Of a stretch of 33,965 nucleotides of DNA, positions 1 to 7,028 are shown piece after piece. Position 1 is the first letter of the stretch, and each line of letters opens with the position of its first letter. Both the position numbers and the translations under genes were made by a program. This DNA is from Pelagibacterales bacterium SAG-MED29 (lineage in GTDB: Bacteria; Pseudomonadota; Alphaproteobacteria; Pelagibacterales; Pelagibacteraceae): assembly GCA_014653815.1 (NCBI GenBank), contig JACWDZ010000008.1, forward strand, positions 1-33,965, read 5' to 3'. The notes under the pieces are model-generated. The model was not told where the DNA came from, did no database searches, and saw only the letters and a program-made list of their open reading frames with translations.

Positions 1-87
1 TTCCTTAATATATCTTCTTACCATTTCAGTGGATTTATGCCCTGTCATTGCCATTATACTTCTTTCCTCAGCGCCAGACTCAGCTGC
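1..87 (-). repeat. Inverted 87-base copy of the integrase 3' region, at the window edge
   Basis: Read on the minus strand, these bases are identical at all 87 positions to 4425-4511, inside the tyrosine recombinase gene (residues from about 276 to 304, including the conserved His and the catalytic Tyr). Identity stops abruptly at base 88, where sequence resembling a different gene begins. The copy runs off the left edge, so its full length is unknown. Perfect identity in inverted orientation 4.4 kb away could be a recent inverted duplication, a second integrase copy outside the window, or a chimeric join made during whole-genome amplification or assembly. Confidence 0.95.
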
Positions 88-223
88 TTATTCACCAAAG
101 TTTAATAAAATAGTTGGAATAGCTATGATTGAAAAAAATTTTTGGGCAATATCCAAGAAATTTAAGATAAATATTGATGGAAATTTTGTCTCTGGAGAAA
201 CTTGTAATTTACCAATTGTATAA
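88..223 (+). pseudogene. C-terminal fragment of a GcvT/DmdA-like folate-dependent methyltransferase
   Basis: The frame ending at the TAA at 221-223 encodes about 44 residues that look like the end of the C-terminal barrel of the aminomethyltransferase (GcvT) superfamily. It begins SPKFNK, continues IVGIAMI, and ends GETCNLPIV, the usual 'G..C..P.V' type of ending. In SAR11 the DMSP demethylase DmdA is one member with such a tail, but the fragment is too short to separate DmdA from GcvT or dimethylglycine-dehydrogenase relatives. The gene is cut at base 88, where the inverted integrase copy starts, so no start codon is visible; the ATG at 29 lies in the repeat. It may be truncated only because the contig edge is chimeric. 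It ends four bases before the next gene. Confidence 0.4.
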
Positions 224-227
224 TTAA

Positions 228-512
228 ATGAAAAAAGCAAAAATTTATATACCAACAAAAACAGCGATGCAGTCGGGTAGAGGTAAGCTTAAAAAATGGG
301 TTTTAGAATTTGTAACTAAAGATTCTTCAATTAATCCTTTAATGGGTTGGGAAAGTTCTACGGATACACTTGGTGAGTTAATTTTAAAATTTTCATCTAA
401 AGATCAAGCAGTTGAATACGCCAAAACGAACAATATTTCTTATACTGTTATAGAACCTAAAAAAAAAGAATTCGTTATTAAATCATATGCAGATAACTTT
501 CTTAAAGATTAA
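228..512 (+). CDS. NDUFS4-like NADH dehydrogenase (complex I) accessory subunit
   Basis: The protein has 94 residues and no signal peptide or membrane segment. It matches the small ETC complex I family of alphaproteobacteria and mitochondria (NDUFS4 / 18 kDa subunit). The N-terminal stretch AKIYIPTKTAMQSGRGK is the usual opening, followed by WVLEF and the central PLMGWESSTDT motif. The middle part (LKFSSKDQAVEYAKTNNI) is the region that aligns to the peripheral arm. Family knowledge places it at the matrix/cytoplasmic arm of NADH:ubiquinone oxidoreductase, where it helps stabilise the N-module. The nuo operon is not in this window, which is normal for this subunit. The start at 228 is the only one giving the full family N-terminus. 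SbmA follows after two bases, so the genes are probably co-transcribed. Confidence 0.9.
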   Translation: MKKAKIYIPTKTAMQSGRGKLKKWVLEFVTKDSSINPLMGWESSTDTLGELILKFSSKDQAVEYAKTNNISYTVIEPKKKEFVIKSYADNFLKD

Positions 513-514
513 TT

Positions 515-1519
515 ATGTGGCGTAGTTTTTTTAAAGATAAAAAGTGGTTTTATTGGTCTTACGGTGGTGGTTTTTTTATTTTGCTTTTATTAGTAAGCCA
601 AACTTATTTGGACGTACTATTTAATAGTTGGTATAAGGATTTTTACGATATTCTTCAAACAGCAGAAAAAAGAAATATCTCTGAATTTTGGGATTCAATT
701 AAAAAATTCCTTTATATTGCTTTACCTTATGTAACATTATTCGCGTTTACTAATTGGTTTACAAGACTTTGGGCCTTTAGATGGCGAGAAGCAATTACTT
801 TTTCTTATATGCCATATTGGAGAGCTACAGAGGCAAAAGTAGAAGGTTCATCTCAAAGAATACAAGAAGATTGTATGGCATTTGCAAAAATAGTTGAGTC
901 TATTGGTTTACAAGTTGTCAAAGCAATCATGACATTAATTGCATTTATACCTATATTATGGGCACTATCATCCAACGTAAGTGTTTCTTTTCTTAATAAT
1001 GTTTCAGGATCATTAGTTTGGGTTGCTTTAGTGTTAAGTATTGGAGGTATTTTAATAAGCTGGTTTGTTGGAATTAAACTTCCAGGTTTAGAATATAACA
1101 ATCAAAAAGTTGAAGCAGCTTTTAGAAAAGAATTAGTTTATGGAGAAGATGATAGAAAGAATTATGTTCAAGCTCCTACAATTTTGCAATTATTTACTGG
1201 AATCAAATATAATTATCATAAACTATTTTTACATTATGGATATTTTGATCTCTGGGCGATATGGTATCGCCAGTTGTTTGTTATAGTGCCTTTCTTAATT
1301 ATGGCTCCAGGTTTATTTACAGCAGCTTTTACGCTTGGTATCATGATGCAAGTAGTTAATGCCTTCGGAGAAGTAAAAGATGCTTTTTCTGTATTTTTAT
1401 ATAATTGGACCAGAATTACAGAATTAAGATCTATTTATAGACGTCTTATGGAATTTGAGACTGCTATTAATTTCAAAAATAAGTTGAGAAAACCAAGAAA
1501 ATCTGATGTAAGAGCTTAA
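515..1519 (+). CDS. sbmA: SbmA/BacA-family peptide transporter
   Basis: An inner-membrane protein of 334 residues closely following the SbmA/BacA family, proton-driven importers of peptides and of peptide-like antibiotics. Family signatures are clear: NSWYKDFYDILQTA near residues 37-50, the EGSSQRIQEDCMAFA segment near 110-124, the VGIKLPGLEYNNQKVEAAF stretch near 185-203 followed by RKELVYGEDD, and TELRSIYRRL near the C-terminus. Hydrophobic segments lie near residues 15-35, 65-85, 130-150, 165-187 and 250-280. It resembles the membrane half of an ABC exporter without an ATPase domain. It is roughly 70 residues shorter than enterobacterial SbmA at the N-terminus, seemingly lacking the first membrane segment. 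Its stop overlaps the AEC permease start by one base (TAATG), arguing for coupled translation. Confidence 0.93.
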   Translation: MWRSFFKDKKWFYWSYGGGFFILLLLVSQTYLDVLFNSWYKDFYDILQTAEKRNISEFWDSIKKFLYIALPYVTLFAFTNWFTRLWAFRWREAITFSYMPYWRATEAKVEGSSQRIQEDCMAFAKIVESIGLQVVKAIMTLIAFIPILWALSSNVSVSFLNNVSGSLVWVALVLSIGGILISWFVGIKLPGLEYNNQKVEAAFRKELVYGEDDRKNYVQAPTILQLFTGIKYNYHKLFLHYGYFDLWAIWYRQLFVIVPFLIMAPGLFTAAFTLGIMMQVVNAFGEVKDAFSVFLYNWTRITELRSIYRRLMEFETAINFKNKLRKPRKSDVRA

Positions 1520-2418
1520 TGGAGCTCTATCTCAAACTCATCGACGTATTATTTCCTGTTTTTTTTGTTATAGGCGTTGGATATTATCTTGGAAAAAAAG
1601 ATCCAAATTTTGATACTACATTTATAACTAATTTTGCTGGCAATATCGGTACACCAGCAATGATTTTTTACACAATCACAACTACTGGAATTACACTTGA
1701 TATATTTATTGAATATTTCATTTATGCTTTGATAGTAATTGGAGGTTTTTCTTTAGTTGGATTGTTTTTTTTATTTATACTTAAAAAAGACGTTATTAGT
1801 GAATTACCGCCTTTGATACTTCCCAATACCGGAAACATGGGTGTCCCAATATGTCTTTTTGCTTACGGAACAGTAGGGCTAGGAGTGGCTTCAGCTATTG
1901 CTTCAGTAATAATACTTCTCCATTTTACCATAGGTGTATTACTGGCTAAAAAAAGTTTTTCACTCGAAATTCTTATTAAAAATGTTCCAATTTATGCTAT
2001 TTTAGCATCAGTTGTTTTTTTGTACTTTAGATGGGATGTTCCAGGGTACATTGAAAACACTACTTTTCTTTTGACATACACAACTATCTTTTTAGTTTTG
2101 ATGTCTTTAGGAATTGCATTATCTAGATTTCAAGTAGTTTCCTGGACTAAAGCTTCAATTTTAGGAGCTGTTAGAGTCATAATAGGTCCTATTATAGGGT
2201 TTAGTTTAATCAAATATTTGGATCTAGATGGATTTGCTGCAGGTGTTTTATTAATTCAATCCTCAATGCCTAGTGCAGTTTTAACTTATTTGGTTGGTTC
2301 AATGTATTCAGATAAAAAAGTTGTTGATAGCGTTGCAAGCGTTATTGTAACATCTACAGTTATGTCTTTAATTACAGTGCCGATAGTCGTATTTTATAGT
2401 TTAAAATATTTTCAATAA
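1519..2418 (+). CDS. AEC-family transporter (auxin efflux carrier-like permease)
   Basis: The 299-residue protein is hydrophobic throughout, with about ten predicted membrane segments in two similar halves, the layout of the AEC/BASS transporter fold. Family marks are the start VLFPVFFVIGVGYYLGKK, the discontinuous helix motif LPNTGNMGVPI near residue 100 and a second such element, QSSMPSAVLTYLVGSMY, near residue 250. Bacterial AEC proteins are often annotated as malonate, malate or other organic-anion permeases, but nothing here identifies the substrate. It is the last gene of a three-gene plus-strand run (NDUFS4-like, sbmA, AEC) and overlaps sbmA by one base. Confidence 0.88.
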   Translation: MELYLKLIDVLFPVFFVIGVGYYLGKKDPNFDTTFITNFAGNIGTPAMIFYTITTTGITLDIFIEYFIYALIVIGGFSLVGLFFLFILKKDVISELPPLILPNTGNMGVPICLFAYGTVGLGVASAIASVIILLHFTIGVLLAKKSFSLEILIKNVPIYAILASVVFLYFRWDVPGYIENTTFLLTYTTIFLVLMSLGIALSRFQVVSWTKASILGAVRVIIGPIIGFSLIKYLDLDGFAAGVLLIQSSMPSAVLTYLVGSMYSDKKVVDSVASVIVTSTVMSLITVPIVVFYSLKYFQ

Positions 2419-2828
2419 ATACAATGACTTATACAAAGATATTAAAGTATATTATTATCATATTAGTAAATATTACTTACTTATAATAGAAAATACCTCA
2501 AAAAACGTTGATAATTAATGCTTATTTAAGCTTTCTTAAAGCATTAAAAAATAAAAAAAAGATTAATTATTTAAAAAAATGTTTAAAAATAAGGGAAATA
2601 CCAGAATAAGAGTTAAAAAATTCAATAATACCAACTATTTTAGTCGACTTAAAAGCCTCAAATAGCAACAATTCTAGGAGCTTTGCAATACAGGAATATA
2701 GCGTTTAAACGGCCATAGAGGGCTAATTTTTTGATATTGTTATGTGCAGAGTACAACTAACTGGTGAATCAAATAAAAAAGCAAGTGTAGTGGGGTAGTT
2801 CGACTAAATCGCCCGTAAAATAACAATT
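2419..2828. other. Repeat-rich gap between convergent genes
   Basis: This 410-base stretch lies between two genes that converge and has no convincing ORF. The left part (2419-2640) is very A+T-rich and holds a dyad with seven-base arms at 2517-2523 and 2539-2545; neither side has the T-run of an intrinsic terminator. The right part (2641-2828) is visibly richer in G+C and contains two related 37-base segments, 2641-2677 and 2796-2832, which share an identical 11-base end (AACAATTCTAG) and a CGACT/AAA/GCC core. Part of the second copy recurs inverted at 3096-3122. The right part could be a recombination site, a non-coding RNA or a decayed gene; I cannot tell which. Confidence 0.6.
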
Positions 2829-3122
2829 CTAGACGATTATACCCTCTTTTTTTAGTAGTAATTTCTTAACTTTAACACCACCTATTCCTGAATATCCTCC
2901 TAATAAGCCATCTGATCTAATCACCCTATGACAGGGTATTTTTGGCGCAAAAGGGTTCTTTCCCACAGCATTGGCAACAGCTCTTGCTGATTTAGGCCTA
3001 TTTATACCTATAGCAACCTGTTTATAGGTCTTTACGGTGCCTTTTCTTATAGTTTTAAGATAATTCCATACCTTTTTTTGAAATTTAGTTCCTATAAAAT
3101 CATTATTTGACGGGCGATTTAG
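2804..3122. repeat. 27-base inverted repeat bracketing the alkyltransferase gene
   Basis: The arms are 2804-2830 and 3096-3122. The outer 13 bases (CTAAATCGCCCGT) are identical and about 23 of 27 positions match overall. The left arm ends on the stop codon of the alkyltransferase gene; the right arm lies in its first codons (residues 3-11). The arms are G+C-richer than the surroundings. They could pair in a transcript or be the ends of a small mobile cassette; no target-site duplication was established. Confidence 0.75.
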
Positions 3123-3128
3123 CTTCAT
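2829..3128 (-). CDS. Single-domain O6-alkylguanine-DNA alkyltransferase (MGMT/Ogt catalytic domain)
   Basis: The 99-residue protein consists only of the DNA-binding and catalytic domain of the MGMT/Ogt family. FQKKVWNYLKTIRKGTVKTY is the winged-helix entry, ARAVANAVGKNPF (48-60) carries the Arg finger region, PCHRV (65-69) holds the acceptor Cys66, and GLLGGYSGIGG plus LLLKKEG close the domain. Because the Cys is kept, it should transfer alkyl groups to itself. Alkyltransferase-like proteins have Trp there and do not react. The N-terminal domain of full-length Ada or Ogt is absent. The start overlaps the stop of the upstream cupin-like gene by four bases, so they form a pair transcribed away from the integrase. 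Both ends of the gene lie in an inverted repeat, hinting at cassette-style movement. Confidence 0.93.
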   Translation of the reverse strand: MKLNRPSNNDFIGTKFQKKVWNYLKTIRKGTVKTYKQVAIGINRPKSARAVANAVGKNPFAPKIPCHRVIRSDGLLGGYSGIGGVKVKKLLLKKEGIIV

Positions 3129-3511
3129 TTTGAGTATTTAGCAAACTGTTTAGAACCCTTAATTGGCCCCACAAAAATCAAGGTCCATGCTGATTTTCCT
3201 TTTGGAATCCTTAAACTATGCCTATCTGAGGCCTTTCTAAAGCCTATATAGCCTGGACCTCTCCAGAAAGTCCCATTTTCATTGGTTTCCCAGTACCCAC
3301 CTTTAAGGATTATTGTTATATATGACCAATAGTGGTCATGCAGATCTCCTAAATCACTCTTTAAGATCTTATGAATGAGAATATTGAAAGGAAACCACTT
3401 TGGTCTTCTTCGAAATAGCAAATAGTATCTCACCATGAATGGCTCAGCTTTGTCGTAGTCAGGCCAGCTAGGTCCACGATCCAAAAGTAATCTTTTTCGA
3501 CTCTCAAACAT
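3125..3511 (-). CDS. Small cupin-like protein of unknown substrate
   Basis: A 128-residue soluble protein that I read as a single cupin barrel. HDH at 58-60 in LGDLHDHYWSY, Glu75 in GGYWET and His98 in DRHSL are spaced like the metal-binding His-X-His, Glu and His of the two cupin motifs. The middle is rich in beta-prone residues and the end reads AWTLIFVGP, a typical last strand. Metal-dependent dioxygenases, isomerases and sensor domains share this fold, so the reaction cannot be named. It is the first gene of a two-gene unit and overlaps the alkyltransferase start by four bases, which suggests a shared role, possibly in alkylation damage or nucleic-acid metabolism, though accessory genes are often packed by chance. 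It is divergent from the integrase across an 88-base gap. Confidence 0.6.
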   Translation of the reverse strand: MFESRKRLLLDRGPSWPDYDKAEPFMVRYYLLFRRRPKWFPFNILIHKILKSDLGDLHDHYWSYITIILKGGYWETNENGTFWRGPGYIGFRKASDRHSLRIPKGKSAWTLIFVGPIKGSKQFAKYSK

Positions 3512-3550
3512 GTATTGAATTTAAACACTTGACACTAGAAATCATCTATT

Positions 3551-3589
3551 ATATTACTATCGATAATTAATGGTTATCAATAGTAATAT
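3551..3589. promoter_or_regulatory. Dyad with seven-base spacer upstream of the integrase
   Basis: Arms 3551-3566 and 3574-3589 are inverted copies of 16 bases with one mismatch (3561 against 3579), separated by TTAATGG. The dyad sits 10 bases before the integrase ATG, in the gap between divergent genes. Two imperfect inverted arms around a 6-8 base spacer are the usual shape of a tyrosine-recombinase core site, so it could be the attachment site of this integrase. It could equally be an operator controlling one or both divergent genes. Confidence 0.55.
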
Positions 3590-3599
3590 ATAGAAAATT

Positions 3600-4556
3600 A
3601 TGAAAGATCTAGTAACTGATATTAAATCTCTCCAAGAAGAAACATTAAAAAACTTACAAAGCTCCAAAGCTATGAATACTGTAAGAGCTTATAAATCTGA
3701 CTTTAAAGATTTTGGACTATTCTGTGTGAAGAATGGACTTAAAAACCTACCCTCAGATCCAAAAATAGTATCTTTGTATTTAACCCATCTTTCTACAAAA
3801 GAAGTAAAATTAAGCACAATTAAGCGTAGATTAGTGTCAATTGGAGTGATCCATAAGATGAAAGGACATTATCTAGACACAAAACATCCGGTAATCGTTG
3901 AGAACTTAATGGGTATAAAACGAAGAAAAGGTACAATTCAAAAAGGAAAAAAACCTATATTAATCAATGATTTAAAAAAAATACTTAAAGTTATTGATGA
4001 GCGAAATATCCAAGATATAAAAAAATTAAGAGATAAATCGATAATATTAATAGGATTTTCAGGAGGCTTTAGAAGAAATGAAATAGTTTCTCTAAACTAT
4101 GAAGACCTAGATTTTGTCCATGAGGGGCTTAAAATTACAGTTAAAAGGTCTAAAACAGACCAATTTGGAGAAGGATCAATAAAGGCTCTACCCTATTTTG
4201 AGAACAGCGTATATTGCCCAGTTACAATTTTACAAAGGTGGTTAAATATATCAAAAATAAGGAAAGGATCGCTATTTAGAAGATTCTCAAAAGGATCAAA
4301 ACTGACAAATGACAGATTAACAGATCAAACAGTAGCTTTATTGATTAAAGATTATTTAAATATTGCTGGAATTGATAGCAAAAATTATTCTGGACATAGT
4401 TTAAGATCAGGTTTTGCAACATCTGCAGCTGAGTCTGGCGCTGAGGAAAGAAGTATAATGGCAATGACAGGGCATAAATCCACTGAAATGGTAAGAAGAT
4501 ATATTAAGGAAGCCAATTTATTTAAAAATAATGCATTAAATAAAATTAAATTATGA
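3600..4556 (+). CDS. Tyrosine recombinase / phage-type integrase
   Basis: A 318-residue tyrosine recombinase with an N-terminal SAM-like core-binding domain (about 10-105) and a C-terminal catalytic domain (about 115-315). All active-site positions are visible: Arg158 in GGFRRNEIVSL, Lys185 in RSKTDQ, His266 and Arg269 in SGHSLRSG, His292 in TGHKS and the nucleophile Tyr301 in RRYIKEA. The protein is complete and should be able to cut and rejoin DNA through a 3'-phosphotyrosine intermediate. Length and layout are XerC/D-like rather than lambda-Int-like, since there is no arm-binding domain. A 16-base dyad with a seven-base spacer lies just upstream and is a candidate core site. The stop overlaps the glycosyltransferase start by four bases. 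Residues 276-304 are duplicated in inverted form at the left window edge. Confidence 0.96.
   Translation: MKDLVTDIKSLQEETLKNLQSSKAMNTVRAYKSDFKDFGLFCVKNGLKNLPSDPKIVSLYLTHLSTKEVKLSTIKRRLVSIGVIHKMKGHYLDTKHPVIVENLMGIKRRKGTIQKGKKPILINDLKKILKVIDERNIQDIKKLRDKSIILIGFSGGFRRNEIVSLNYEDLDFVHEGLKITVKRSKTDQFGEGSIKALPYFENSVYCPVTILQRWLNISKIRKGSLFRRFSKGSKLTNDRLTDQTVALLIKDYLNIAGIDSKNYSGHSLRSGFATSAAESGAEERSIMAMTGHKSTEMVRRYIKEANLFKNNALNKIKL
4425..4511 (+). repeat. Partner arm of the 87-base inverted repeat, inside the integrase gene
   Basis: Identical at every base to the reverse complement of 1-87. It covers the integrase codons from about residue 276 through the catalytic Tyr301. The identity ends at 4425 on the left; on the right it is limited only by the window edge at base 1, so the real repeat may be longer. 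Confidence 0.95.
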
Positions 4557-5425
4557 GAGAAATATTAAATAAAATTTCAATAGTTTTGGTTTGTTATAAA
4601 AGTTCATTTAAAATAAAAAAAATTGTACAAAAAATACCAAATGAAACAAAAATTTATATTATTGATAATTCTAAAGATTATTCTTTAAAAAAAATATTTA
4701 GAAGTAAAAAAAACTTAAAAATTTATTTTAAAAAAAATGAAGGTTATGGATCTTCAATAAACTTTGCAGCGAAAAGAATTAAAACACCATATTTTTTAGT
4801 TTTACAACCTGATGTTACAGGAATTAAAAAAAGCTCATTAATAAAATTCTATCAATATGCAAAAAAAATAAAAGACAAATTTTCAGTTATTGGTCCCCAC
4901 TTTTTAAATCCCTCTAAAAGCGGTCATTTTCAAACAAGTCTAAAATACAAAATAAAAGAGATTCATAATGTTCATGGATCAACCATGTTTTTTAATAAAA
5001 AAATATTTAATAGAAACAAAGGTTTTGATAAAAATATTTTTTTATACTGGGAAGAAACAGATTATACCAAAAGAGCTAATAAAAATGGTTTTAAGGCATA
5101 CCAACTAAATATAGTTAAGGTTAAACACGAAAAAGGTAAAGCAGTTAAAACCAGCAATCTCAAAGATATAGAGAAATTAGAAAATCTCTACACATGGCAT
5201 TTTATATGGTCAAAATTTTACTACTTTGAAAAATATTATGGAAAGTTTTTATCTTTAATATATTTTACTCCAATTTTACTTAGAATTTTATTTAGAATGT
5301 CTTTTTATAAATTTATTAACAGCAATAAATTTTTTAAATATTATTGCAGATGGGACGGTTTAAAAAATTCGATTTTACATAAAAAATCCTTTATGAGGTT
5401 AGAAAATATACCAACAAACTTATAA
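4553..5425 (+). CDS. Family 2 glycosyltransferase, rhamnosyltransferase-like
   Basis: The 290-residue protein has a GT-A fold of glycosyltransferase family 2. The opening strand ISIVLVCYKS is followed by IYIIDNS (nucleotide-sugar binding), NEGYGSSINFAAK near residue 63 and LQPDV near 84, which stands where family members carry the metal-binding DXD-like motif. GFDKNIFLYWEETDYTKRA near 158-176 is the acceptor/base motif seen in WbbL and RfbF-type rhamnosyltransferases. The sugar and acceptor are not identifiable from sequence. The C-terminal part has a hydrophobic stretch near 225-245 that may anchor it to the inner membrane. It begins inside the last codons of the integrase gene and converges, with a six-base overlap, on the minus-strand glycan genes. 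Confidence 0.88.
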   Translation: MREILNKISIVLVCYKSSFKIKKIVQKIPNETKIYIIDNSKDYSLKKIFRSKKNLKIYFKKNEGYGSSINFAAKRIKTPYFLVLQPDVTGIKKSSLIKFYQYAKKIKDKFSVIGPHFLNPSKSGHFQTSLKYKIKEIHNVHGSTMFFNKKIFNRNKGFDKNIFLYWEETDYTKRANKNGFKAYQLNIVKVKHEKGKAVKTSNLKDIEKLENLYTWHFIWSKFYYFEKYYGKFLSLIYFTPILLRILFRMSFYKFINSNKFFKYYCRWDGLKNSILHKKSFMRLENIPTNL

Positions 5426-5989
5426 TATTTTACTTAATAATAATTGATTTTCTGTTTCAGCTAATATTTTAAAATCATTTTTGACAAAATAATCTTTTGA
5501 GTAAAGAGTTTTAGCCCCTTTATCATCCAATAAGATTAAAGAATTGTCTTTTAGCTTGTCAATCGATGCTTTAGCTTCATTCAGTTGGTGTTTTGAAGCA
5601 AGTTCAACATTATGACCGTCAAACGAATCTAAATATAAAAGGTCTATTTTTTTATGAAATTCCTGAAGAAAAATAACGCTATCTTTTGTATAGAAATTTA
5701 CATTAGAATTATACTTTTTAGTAAAACCTTTAGCATTATTAATATTTTCCACAGAAATATCACAACTATGAAGTTCTCCTTTTATAAAATGAGCAAATTC
5801 TGAAAACATTAATGTACTCATCCCATCTTTCCAATTATATTTTGTGAAAAATAAAAACTTTTTCTTTCCTCTAGATGTTCCTGTTTCAACAATAGTTTTA
5901 AAATTTCTTTTTAGAGCTATCTCTAATGTTTTTTTAAACATATTAAATCTAATATTTTGTTTTTTATTATATGATTCAACAAATTTCAT
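5420..5989 (-). CDS. Class I SAM-dependent methyltransferase
   Basis: The 189-residue protein has the Rossmann methyltransferase pattern. IVETGTSRGKK (33-43) is motif I for S-adenosylmethionine, LHSCDIS near residue 73 is the second strand with its acidic residue, and IDLLYLDSFDGHN near 115-127 is the motif around the active site, with acidic residues that could hold a metal as in macrocin-type O-methyltransferases. Relatives in such gene clusters often methylate sugars or glycan ends. It is the last gene of the minus-strand glycan unit, starting with a four-base overlap on the GT9 stop and ending in a convergent overlap with the GT2 gene. The acceptor is unknown. Confidence 0.75.
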   Translation of the reverse strand: MKFVESYNKKQNIRFNMFKKTLEIALKRNFKTIVETGTSRGKKKFLFFTKYNWKDGMSTLMFSEFAHFIKGELHSCDISVENINNAKGFTKKYNSNVNFYTKDSVIFLQEFHKKIDLLYLDSFDGHNVELASKHQLNEAKASIDKLKDNSLILLDDKGAKTLYSKDYFVKNDFKILAETENQLLLSKIL

Positions 5990-7017
5990 GAATTGTTAAT
6001 TATATCTTCAGATAATTTTAAAAAATTGTCTCGATATATAAGTTTATAGTTTTTCATATGATTTGTAATTTTAGAATAGTGAACATCTTTATCTTTTTCT
6101 ATAATGTCTAAAATCTTAATATTATAATTTGAAGCAATATGTGTAAATGCTCCATGACATGTTACAAATAAAGAACTTTTAGAAATTATGTGAGATACTG
6201 AGAAAAAATTTTCATTTATTAATAAATGTGCCTTTGTGTTATTTAAATCTATTTCGTACACAAATTCATTAATTTTATTAGAAGAACCTTTAAGTTCATT
6301 TATAATTTTTGTTTCAATCATTCCTGTGGTTACGACTATCTTTTTGGATGTTTTTTTCGCAAGTTTCGATAGAAAATTAATAAAGTCTTTTAAATTAATA
6401 TTTATATCAGTAAGTTCTGTTGCTTTTTTAAATAATTTTGAATAATTTTTGATTTCCCACTTTTCATCATAATGAAATAATAAAAAATCCAATTTTTCTA
6501 AGTTTAATAAGTTATTATGTGAGTATTCATTTATAAATTGATCTTTTCTTAAATAGTGAAAGTCTTCATCCTTTAAATCGTAATTAAGAGACGTACAATT
6601 ATTTTTTAATATATCTTTTGCCGTCTGTTTATTAAAACTATCGTTATCTAAAAAAACATTTTTATAAAAAAAACTGAGTAAGTTTTTTTGCATTTTTTTG
6701 GAGACATTAAATATTTTATTCCTTGATTTTAAAAAAATACTTAAAAAAATTGATCTATTTTTTTTATCTGCAATTATAATATTGTCATATTTTTTTTTTC
6801 TTAGTTGCAATAATAAGTTAAATCTATCAGCTATATTTTTTGACTTTAAAACAAACACTTCATCAACAAAATTATAATCTCTTATAAAATCTTTATTTTT
6901 ATTAGATGCAACTATAGATATCTTTGAATTTGAATCGTTTCTCTTTATTGCTTTTATAAGAGTTGATGTTATTAAGAAATCTCCTATCCGATCAGTTCTA
7001 AAAATAAGATAATTCAT
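5986..7017 (-). CDS. Family 9 (heptosyltransferase-like) glycosyltransferase
   Basis: The 343-residue protein looks like the GT9 family, which includes the ADP-heptose:LPS heptosyltransferases. The N-terminus IFRTDRIGDFLITSTLIKAI (4-23) is the family opening, with an acidic residue after GD as in WaaC and WaaF. The C-terminal domain contains SLFVTCHGAFTHIASNYNIK near 280-300, which corresponds to the donor-binding stretch ('G..H.A...G'). The middle is divergent and rich in Lys, Asn and Ile. A role in adding a sugar to a cell-surface glycan fits the neighbouring genes; the donor may not be heptose, since no heptose biosynthesis genes are in the window. It lies 11 bases after the DegT-family gene and overlaps the methyltransferase start by four. 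Confidence 0.8.
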   Translation of the reverse strand: MNYLIFRTDRIGDFLITSTLIKAIKRNDSNSKISIVASNKNKDFIRDYNFVDEVFVLKSKNIADRFNLLLQLRKKKYDNIIIADKKNRSIFLSIFLKSRNKIFNVSKKMQKNLLSFFYKNVFLDNDSFNKQTAKDILKNNCTSLNYDLKDEDFHYLRKDQFINEYSHNNLLNLEKLDFLLFHYDEKWEIKNYSKLFKKATELTDININLKDFINFLSKLAKKTSKKIVVTTGMIETKIINELKGSSNKINEFVYEIDLNNTKAHLLINENFFSVSHIISKSSLFVTCHGAFTHIASNYNIKILDIIEKDKDVHYSKITNHMKNYKLIYRDNFLKLSEDIINNS

Positions 7018-7028
7018 AAAACTTAATT

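Noticed and set aside
29-88. A start codon and first 20 codons for the fragment ending at 223
   Set aside because: These bases are the inverse complement of integrase coding sequence, so they are not part of the GcvT/DmdA-like gene.
2517-2545. Intrinsic terminator in the gap between the AEC and alkyltransferase genes
   Set aside because: The arms pair, but the run that follows is A-rich on the plus strand and there is no T-run on the correct side for either gene.
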